Below, piece by piece: positions 4,488-9,048 of a stretch of 9,048 bases of DNA. The position numbers and the translations under genes are program-made. Position 1 is the stretch's first letter, and every line of letters begins with the position of its first letter. The DNA is from Actinomycetota bacterium (GTDB lineage: Bacteria > Actinomycetota > Thermoleophilia > Solirubrobacterales > 70-9): contig VAYL01000150.1 of assembly GCA_005884305.1 (NCBI GenBank), positions 1 through 9,048 on the forward strand, read 5' to 3'. Below the pieces are notes generated by a model. The model was not told the DNA's origin and ran no database searches. It saw only the letters and a list, made by a program, of their open reading frames with translations.

Positions 4488-7286
4488 CTACCCGCAGCCG
4501 GTGTTGTTGCCGCAGCTCGAGCACGTGTAGCAGCTGCCCGTGCGCTGCATCATGCCGCCGCACTGCTCGCAGGCCGGGCCCAGGTCGGTGCCCGACATCT
4601 TCGCCGGGATCACCGGCGGCGTGTCGGTGAGCGCCGCGACCGCCGGGACCGAGCTGACGTCCGCGGGGGCGTCGGCCGAGTGGCCGTTGCCGTTCCCGTT
4701 GCCGCCGCCGTTCGATTCCTCGAACAGCGACTGCTGGGCTTCCTTGCGGGCCCGGACCTCCGCGGTCAGGATGCCCAGGTCCTCGAGCTCGTCCAGGTCG
4801 TCGATGAAGCGGCTGCCGAGCCAGCGCATGATGTAGTCGGGCATCGACTTCGCGAACGGGATCTCCGGGTTCGACGTGATCCCCTCCGGGTCGAAGCGCA
4901 TGTAGCTGAACTTCTTCACGAACGTATCGAGCGGCACTCCATACTGGAGGCCGATCGAGATCGCGGTCGCGAACGCGTTCATCATCCCGCGCAGCGTCGA
5001 GCCCTCCTTGCCGATGTCGGTGAGGAAGATCTCGCCGACCGAGCCGTCCGGGTACTTGCCGGCCGTGATGTAGCCCTCGTGGCCGGCGATCGAGAACTTG
5101 TGTGTGATCGACTCGCGCTCGCGCGGCATCTTGCGCCGTACCGGACGCGCCTCGACGGGAGCCTCTTCCGCGACCGGCTCCGACTTCTTGTCGCCGGCGT
5201 CGGTGCGGAGGGCCTGCGCGGTCTTCGATCCGTCGCGATAGATCGCGAGCGCCTTCAGGCCGAGCTTGTGGCCCTGCACGTAGGCGTCGGCGATGTCCTC
5301 GATGGTCGCCGACTCGGGCAGATTGACCGTCTTTGAGATCGCCCCCGAGATGAACGGCTGGACCGCCGACATCATCCGGATATGGCCCATGTGCGAGATC
5401 GCCCGCTCGCCGACGGCCACGTCGAACACCGGCAGGTGCTCGTCCTTTAGGCCCGGCGCGCCGACGATCGTCGCCTTGTCGTTGATGTAGGCCTCGATCT
5501 GCTCGATCTCGGTGTCCGAGTAGCCGAGCGTCCGAAGCGCCATCGGCACCGTGCGGTTGACGATCGTCATCTGACCGCCGCCGACCAGCTCCTTGAACTT
5601 GACCAGCGAGAAGTCCGGCTCGATGCCGGTGGTGTCGCAGTCCATCAGGAAGCTGATCGTCCCGGTGGGGGCGAGCACCGTCGCCTGCGCGTTGCGGTAG
5701 CCGTGCTCGTCGCCGAGCGCGACGGCCTCGTCCCAGGCTGAACGGGCCGCTTCGATCAGATCGCCCTTGACTCCCGTCGAATCGATCTCATAGGAGGCGT
5801 CGCGGTGCATCCGCATGACGTTGTTGTGGGCCTCGCGGTTCGGCTCGTACTCGTCGTACGGGCCGGTGCTAGCCGAGATCACCGCCGACTGCCGGTAGGC
5901 CCGGCCGGTCATGAGCGCGGTGATCGCTGCGGCCACGTTGCGGCCCTGGTCGGAGTCGTACGGCACGCCGTCGGCCATCAGCAGCGCACCCAGGTTGGCG
6001 TAGCCGAGTCCGATCTGGCGGAACGCGCGCGCGTTGTTGCCGATCTCCTCGGTGGGGTAGCTCGACGGCCCGACGATGATCTCCTGCGCCGCGAACACGA
6101 CGTCGACGACGTGCGCGAAGCGGTCGACGTCGAAGCTGCCGTCCGCACGGCGGAACTTCATGAGATTGATCGACGCGAGGTTGCAGGCCGAGTCGTCGAC
6201 GTGCATGTACTCGGAGCACGGGTTGGACGCGTTGATCCGCCCCGACTCCGGGCTCGTGTGCCAGCGGTTGATCGTGGTGTCGTACTGCACGCCCGGATCG
6301 GCGCAGCGCCACGCGGCGTCGGCGATCTCGCGCATCAGCTCGCGCGCCGGGATGGTCTCGAGCGGCTCGCCGGTGACCCTCGCGGTCAGGTCCCAGTCGT
6401 CGCCGGCCTCGACGGCCTGCATGAAGTCCTCGGTGACGCGGACCGAGTTGTTGGCGTTCTGGTACTGGATCGAGTGGAAGGAGTCGCTGTCGATTCGCAT
6501 GTCGAAGCCCGCGTCGCGCAGGGCGGCGGCCTTCTCCTCCTCCTTGGCCTTGCACCAGATGAAGTCGCGGATGTCGGGATGGTCGACGTCGAGGACGACC
6601 ATCTTCGCCGCGCGGCGGGTCTTGCCGCCCGACTTGATCGTGCCCGCCCAAGCGTCGGCGCCGCGCATGAAGCTGACCGGCCCCGAGGCGAGCCCGCCCT
6701 TGGAGAGGTGCTCCTTGGAGGAGCGGATGTTCGAGAGGTTGATGCCGGACCCGGAGCCGCCGCGGAAGATCATCCCCTCCTTGGTGTTCCAGTCGAGGAT
6801 GGACTCCATCGTGTCCTCGACGCTCAGGATGAAGCAGGCGGAGCACTGCGGGTGCTCCTCGAAGCCGACGTTGAACCACACCGGGCTGTTGAAGGCGGCT
6901 TCCTGGTGGAGCAGGATGTGGGTGAGCTCGGCCTCGAAGGCGTCGGCGTCCTCGGCGGTGGCAAAGTAGTCGAGCTCGCGGCCCCAGCCCGCGATCGTCC
7001 CGGCGACCCGCGAGATCATCTGCTTGACGGAGCTCTCGCGCTCCGGGGAGCCGATGCGGCCGCGGAAGTACTTCTGGGCGACGATGTTGGCGGCGTTCTG
7101 CGACCAGCTCTTCGGGAACTCGACGCCCCGCTGCTCGAACGCGGGGTTCTCCGGATCGCCGATGATCGCGTCGCGCACCTCCCACTCGACCTCGTCGAAG
7201 GGGTGGACGCCGGGGGCCGTGTAGCGCCGGTCGACGGTCAGCCCCGCGTCCGTGATTTGTGCCTCGTTTGCGGCGGTTTTACTCAT
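4488..7286 (-). CDS. nrdJ: Vitamin B12-dependent (class II) ribonucleotide reductase
   Basis: A 932-residue enzyme that reduces ribonucleotides to deoxyribonucleotides using adenosylcobalamin as the radical source, so it needs no oxygen. Visible elements: 'FNSPVWFNVG' (~132-141); redox Cys in 'PQCSACFIL' (~148 and 151); 'GGSGSGINLS' (~176-185); the catalytic 'NPCSEY' with thiyl Cys ~357, Asn ~355 and Glu ~359; the phosphate-binding 'APTGTISFLMDCDTTGIEPDF' (~539-559); and a TSCPD-type region (~729-807). After a Gly/Asn linker (~859-869) comes a Cys-rich tail, 'CEQCGGMM...CYTCSSCGNNTGCG', the usual shuttle/zinc ribbon that re-reduces the active site. There is no N-terminal ATP-cone. ATG 7286 is preceded by AAGGAGAGGA; a TTG at 7289 is also in frame. 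It overlaps nrdR by 8 bases, which implies translational coupling and shared control by NrdR. Confidence 0.97.
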   Translation of the reverse strand: MSKTAANEAQITDAGLTVDRRYTAPGVHPFDEVEWEVRDAIIGDPENPAFEQRGVEFPKSWSQNAANIVAQKYFRGRIGSPERESSVKQMISRVAGTIAGWGRELDYFATAEDADAFEAELTHILLHQEAAFNSPVWFNVGFEEHPQCSACFILSVEDTMESILDWNTKEGMIFRGGSGSGINLSNIRSSKEHLSKGGLASGPVSFMRGADAWAGTIKSGGKTRRAAKMVVLDVDHPDIRDFIWCKAKEEEKAAALRDAGFDMRIDSDSFHSIQYQNANNSVRVTEDFMQAVEAGDDWDLTARVTGEPLETIPARELMREIADAAWRCADPGVQYDTTINRWHTSPESGRINASNPCSEYMHVDDSACNLASINLMKFRRADGSFDVDRFAHVVDVVFAAQEIIVGPSSYPTEEIGNNARAFRQIGLGYANLGALLMADGVPYDSDQGRNVAAAITALMTGRAYRQSAVISASTGPYDEYEPNREAHNNVMRMHRDASYEIDSTGVKGDLIEAARSAWDEAVALGDEHGYRNAQATVLAPTGTISFLMDCDTTGIEPDFSLVKFKELVGGGQMTIVNRTVPMALRTLGYSDTEIEQIEAYINDKATIVGAPGLKDEHLPVFDVAVGERAISHMGHIRMMSAVQPFISGAISKTVNLPESATIEDIADAYVQGHKLGLKALAIYRDGSKTAQALRTDAGDKKSEPVAEEAPVEARPVRRKMPRERESITHKFSIAGHEGYITAGKYPDGSVGEIFLTDIGKEGSTLRGMMNAFATAISIGLQYGVPLDTFVKKFSYMRFDPEGITSNPEIPFAKSMPDYIMRWLGSRFIDDLDELEDLGILTAEVRARKEAQQSLFEESNGGGNGNGNGHSADAPADVSSVPAVAALTDTPPVIPAKMSGTDLGPACEQCGGMMQRTGSCYTCSSCGNNTGCG

Positions 7287-7785
7287 CAAGTCCTCTCCTT
7301 GCGGCAGCTTTCGGGGGTGACTGAGGATCCTCGCGCGCGACCCGGACGGAACGTTCGGGGTCCGAATCGCCGGAAATTGCGGCGGCCGGGGGCGGCAAGG
7401 TCCCGAGGAACTGCAGGTAGGCGCCGTGGTCCAGCGTCTCGAGCTCGGCGAGGCAGAGCTCGCCGATCCGCTCCGTGGAGAGCTCGCCGGTATCGGAAGC
7501 CACCATCTCGATCCGATCGACGATCGCCTCCATGTCGACCGCCGTGATCGGGCGCTTGTGGCCCGCCTTCAGCAACGCCGCGCGGAGCTTGGTCCGGTCG
7601 AATCGCTGGCGCTCGCCGTCGCGCTTGATCACATCGGCCGGCTCGGGCTCCCGGCGCTCGAAGGTGGTGAACCGCCGGCCGCACTCCGGGCACTCGCGGC
7701 GGCGCCTGACCGAGTCGCCGTCGGGCGCGCGACGGCTCTCCAGAACGCGGGTTTGGGTGCGACAAGACGGGCAAACCACTCCCAT
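7279..7785 (-). CDS. nrdR: Transcriptional repressor NrdR with divergent C-terminus
   Basis: A 168-residue protein. The zinc ribbon is clear: 'CPSCRTQTRVLESRRAPDGDSVRRRRECPECGRRFTTFER' (~5-44; two CPxC pairs). An ATP-cone follows: 'VIKRDGERQRFDRTKLRAALLKAGHKRPI...VDRIE' (~52-95). NrdR senses ATP/dATP through the cone and represses ribonucleotide reductase genes; here its target is the overlapping nrdJ. The family usually ends 'LD.VAYVRFASVYR.F', but this protein reads 'LDHGAYLQFLGTLPPPAAA' and then a Pro/Ser/Arg tail, so the end is atypical; the neighbouring frames do not restore the normal motif. ATG 7785 is the simple start, but the nearest Shine-Dalgarno (AAAGGAG) is about 21 bases away. 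GTG 7779 would give 'MVCPSC', matching the usual NrdR start M-x-C-P-x-C, and lies 7 bases after TAGAAT, as in a leaderless gene. Confidence 0.93.
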   Translation of the reverse strand: MGVVCPSCRTQTRVLESRRAPDGDSVRRRRECPECGRRFTTFERREPEPADVIKRDGERQRFDRTKLRAALLKAGHKRPITAVDMEAIVDRIEMVASDTGELSTERIGELCLAELETLDHGAYLQFLGTLPPPAAAISGDSDPERSVRVAREDPQSPPKAAARRGLDE

Positions 7786-7786
7786 A

Positions 7787-7792
7787 ATTCTA
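7787..7792 (-). promoter_or_regulatory. Candidate -10 element of nrdRJ (leaderless start at GTG 7779)
   Basis: Minus-strand TAGAAT (7792 to 7787) differs from TATAAT at one base. Seven bases separate it from the G of GTG 7779, the normal distance to a transcription start, so RNA could begin at that codon. No recognisable -35 is present 16-19 bases upstream. If a promoter lies farther upstream instead, ATG 7785 would be used. Confidence 0.3.
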
Positions 7793-7805
7793 CTAGGGGT
7801 AGCGT
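7790..7805 (-). promoter_or_regulatory. Second, weaker NrdR-box-like site
   Basis: The minus strand reads ACGCTACCCCTAGTAG, sharing the CTAC....TAG frame with the better box at 7824-7839 but lacking its central AT. It overlaps the candidate -10 element. Centre-to-centre distance to the other box is 34 bp, while paired NrdR boxes usually lie about 31-32 bp apart, so its role is doubtful. Confidence 0.3.
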
Positions 7806-7823
7806 TCTCCTTTCGGTATTCAG

Positions 7824-7839
7824 GCGCTAGATGTAGTGG
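7824..7839 (-). promoter_or_regulatory. NrdR box upstream of nrdR
   Basis: The minus strand reads CCACTACATCTAGCGC. Against the known NrdR-box consensus acaCwAtATaTwGtgt it keeps C4, w5, A6, A8, T9, T11, w12 and G13. It lies about 40 bases upstream of the nrdR start, the expected location for autoregulation of a nrdRJ operon. Box identity follows from consensus and context; binding is inferred. Confidence 0.55.
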
Positions 7840-7957
7840 TTCAGGCATGGCGACCACGAAGCTGATCCCGCATCGTGCGGGTTGGTTGCCGACTGCTGCC
7901 ACGCAGGGTCGCCGTCGGGATCGGGGCGAGTAGGGCGGCCCCCGGCCAGTCCGCCTC

Positions 7958-8004
7958 GCGATGGTCGGATAACCGCACATATGGGTGGGCTTTTCGACCA
8001 TCGC
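7958..8004. repeat. 10-bp perfect inverted repeat with 27-base spacer
   Basis: GCGATGGTCG (7958-7967) is the exact reverse complement of CGACCATCGC (7995-8004). The spacer includes a short T-run (7991-7994). It could be a paired protein-binding site or, as RNA, a long-looped stem. It lies in the divergent upstream region of nrdR and the Hly-III gene, too far from either start to assign. Confidence 0.45.
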
Positions 8005-8120
8005 TGAGGACGTGTCACTGGACCCGCGCGGTCACACCAAGCGCTCGCGTCACCATGACTGCTGCCCTACTTGCCTCCTCGCCGCCGGGGCCGCTGGACG
8101 GCCAGGGCTCCGCTTGAACC

Positions 8121-8145
8121 GAGCGCGGCCAGGTGCCCCGCGCTC
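8121..8145. repeat. 8-bp inverted repeat upstream of the Hly-III gene
   Basis: GAGCGCGG (8121-8128) pairs with CCGCGCTC (8138-8145) around a 9-base loop. It ends 14 bases before the candidate -10 at 8160, so it overlaps the place of a -35 element and could act as an operator. Chance is possible in DNA this rich in GC. Confidence 0.3.
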
Positions 8146-8159
8146 CTGCCGCCGTTCGG

Positions 8160-8165
8160 TACGCT
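8160..8165 (+). promoter_or_regulatory. Candidate -10 element giving a leaderless Hly-III transcript
   Basis: TACGCT fits TANNNT and ends 6 bases before ATG 8172, so RNA would start at or next to the A of the start codon. This agrees with the lack of any Shine-Dalgarno before that ATG. No -35 hexamer is evident. Confidence 0.4.
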
Positions 8166-8171
8166 CGCGCG

Positions 8172-9011
8172 ATGACCAGGCGGGAGCGAGCGAAGGAGCG
8201 GGTGAGCGAGGCGCGGGGGACCGCGTCGGAGCGCATGTCGGAGGCCAGGGCGGCCGCGGGCGAGCGCATGTCGGAGGCGCGGGCCACTGCGTCGGGGCGG
8301 GTCACCGACGCCAAGGCGGCCGCCACGGAGCGGGTCACGGACGCCAAGGCGGCTGCCGAGGATCTCATCGCCCGGACGAAGCCGCGGCTTCGCGGCGTGA
8401 CCCACGAGTGGGCCTTCTTCATCTCGCTCGTCGCGGGCGCCGGCCTCATCGTCGCGGCCCCGAGCGGCCACGCGCGTCTCGGGGTCGCGATCTACGCGTT
8501 CTCGCTATCGGCTCTGCTCGGAACCAGCGCGCTCTATCACCGGGTGAATTGGCAGCGGCCCGAGATCCGCCGCTGGATGCGGCGCCTGGACCACTCGATG
8601 ATCTTCATGCTGATCGCCGGCACGGTGACACCGTTCGCGCTGCTCGTGATGCACGGCCCGCTGGCCAGCGCCCTCCTGATCGCGGTGTGGGCCGGCGCGG
8701 CGGCGGGCATCGTCGTCGAGCTCATCTGGGTGGACGCGCCGAAGTGGGCGACGACGATCGTCTACCTCGCGGTGGGTTGGATCGGCGCGCTCGGCTTCCC
8801 GGCGATCGTGGTCGAGGCGGGTCTTGGAGCGGGGGTGCTCATTGCAACCGGCGGCGTGCTGTACACGGCCGGGGCGATCGTCTACGCGCGCCAGCGGCCC
8901 GATCCCAATCCGGCCGTCTTCGGCTACCACGAGGTCTTCCACGCGCTCGTCCTGGCTGCCGCCGCGGCCCATTTCGCCGCGGTGGCGATCTACGCGCTGC
9001 CGTCGGGCTGA
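8172..9011 (+). CDS. Haemolysin III / PAQR-family membrane protein with N-terminal 11-residue repeats
   Basis: A 279-residue protein. Residues ~71-279 are a complete Hly-III/PAQR domain with about seven membrane helices, from 'KPRLRGVTHEWAFFISLVAG' to the C-terminus. The conserved metal-site pattern is intact: 'SALYHR' (Ser119, His123), 'RRLDHSMIFMLIAGTVTPF' (Asp140, His141) and 'FGYHEVFH' (His253, His257). In PAQR relatives such as AdipoR these positions hold zinc, and a hydrolase activity has been proposed; bacterial members are linked to membrane-lipid homeostasis, and the haemolysin name is historical. Residues 6-60 are five tandem 11-residue repeats absent from typical ~200-220-residue family members. 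ATG 8172 has no Shine-Dalgarno but a well-placed -10 (leaderless). GTG 8133 is an alternative. GTG 8397 would remove the repeats, but the repeat region keeps good coding periodicity. It is divergent from nrdRJ and there is no partner gene in view. Confidence 0.9.
   Translation: MTRRERAKERVSEARGTASERMSEARAAAGERMSEARATASGRVTDAKAAATERVTDAKAAAEDLIARTKPRLRGVTHEWAFFISLVAGAGLIVAAPSGHARLGVAIYAFSLSALLGTSALYHRVNWQRPEIRRWMRRLDHSMIFMLIAGTVTPFALLVMHGPLASALLIAVWAGAAAGIVVELIWVDAPKWATTIVYLAVGWIGALGFPAIVVEAGLGAGVLIATGGVLYTAGAIVYARQRPDPNPAVFGYHEVFHALVLAAAAAHFAAVAIYALPSG
8187..8351 (+). repeat. Five tandem 33-bp (11-residue) repeats inside the Hly-III gene
   Basis: The units encode RAKERVSEARG, TASERMSEARA, AAGERMSEARA, TASGRVTDAKA and AATERVTDAKA, with a decayed sixth (AAEDLIARTKP) leading into the membrane domain. 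The pattern is [AT]A.[EG]R[MV][ST][ED]A[RK]A. DNA copies are similar too: GAGCGCATGTCGGAGGC occurs twice, and the two T-D-A-K units share GACGCCAAGGCGGC. Eleven-residue periodicity is typical of amphipathic helices that lie on membranes (alpha-synuclein, LEA and apolipoprotein types) or form right-handed coiled coils. Repeats and period are seen directly; the structural role is inferred. Confidence 0.85.
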
Positions 9012-9048
9012 CCCCATCATCGTTTGCGACATTGGGGACGCCATCGCG

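Larger units (their letters stand above)
7786..8171. other. Divergent intergenic region between nrdR and the Hly-III gene
   Basis: About 386 bases with no gene I can support. It holds, from left to right: the candidate nrdR -10 element and two NrdR-box-like sites (7787-7839); a 6-bp hairpin CCCGCA/TGCGGG (7867-7872 with 7876-7881); a 10-bp perfect inverted repeat with a 27-base spacer (7958-8004); three GTCAC pentamers at 8014, 8031 and 8049; an 8-bp inverted repeat (8121-8145); and a candidate -10 for the Hly-III gene (8160-8165). The nrdR frame stays open to 8001, but the extra 72 residues look like no known NrdR and are best read as chance in GC-rich DNA. I see no cobalamin riboswitch. Confidence 0.5.

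Noticed and set aside
4012..4563. Longer secreted-protein frame starting at 4563
   Set aside because: The added 63 residues overlap the end of nrdJ, are Arg-rich and would bury the signal peptide; ATG 4374 has an ideal ribosome site.
5805..7547. Long plus-strand open frame opposite nrdJ
   Set aside because: Its Arg/Val/Asp/Gly-rich translation has no recognisable domain and mirrors the GC-biased third positions of nrdJ and nrdR; nrdJ on the other strand is beyond doubt.
7786..8001. N-terminal extension of NrdR by 72 residues
   Set aside because: It covers the NrdR box, resembles no NrdR N-terminus and would displace the zinc ribbon from its normal terminal position.
7786..8010. Cobalamin riboswitch upstream of nrdRJ
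   Set aside because: A B12-dependent enzyme made this worth a look, but no B12-box sequence of the AGYCAGGAGACCTGCC type is visible on either strand.
8014..8053. Three GTCAC pentamers at 17-18-base spacing
   Set aside because: Five-base words are too short, and their flanks differ; chance is likely.

Overview
The window is strongly GC-rich, with GC-heavy third codon positions and dense genes. It reads as a chromosomal stretch from a high-GC actinobacterium. A DUF6325/SHOCT gene pair, a small secreted protein built around a 'CVKNR..KVYK' core, a class II ribonucleotide reductase behind nrdR, and several starts that look leaderless all fit the Thermoleophilia (Solirubrobacterales/Gaiellales) best. 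That placement is inference. I see no phage, IS, CRISPR, tRNA or rRNA signal.

Left part (1-2998): a LysR-type regulator runs off the left edge on the minus strand. It is divergent from a plus-strand XRE regulator whose C-terminal half is a MEDS sensory domain, the architecture of DcmR. A 12-bp perfect palindrome lies between the two starts. The XRE-MEDS gene converges on a minus-strand 14-TM DHA2-type (EmrB/QacA) drug exporter, and two hairpins sit at the convergence point.

Middle part (3150-4374): three small minus-strand genes. A DUF6325 protein and a SHOCT-domain protein form a tight pair 17 bp apart. Upstream of them is a gene for a 120-residue exported protein with two cysteines in its mature part. 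A 24-bp perfect palindrome lies just upstream of that gene's ribosome binding site and just after nrdJ.

Right part (4488-9011): nrdR and nrdJ (B12-dependent ribonucleotide reductase) are on the minus strand and overlap by 8 bases. This is the repressor/enzyme pair for dNTP synthesis. NrdR-box-like sites lie in front of nrdR, and nrdR has an unusual C-terminus. Divergent to them on the plus strand is a haemolysin-III/PAQR-family membrane protein. It carries an N-terminal extension of five tandem 11-residue repeats, the most distinctive protein feature in the window.

I found no clear new multi-gene system. The best leads are the repeat-bearing Hly-III protein, the DcmR-like regulator with its divergent LysR partner, and several perfect inverted repeats that the coding genes do not explain.
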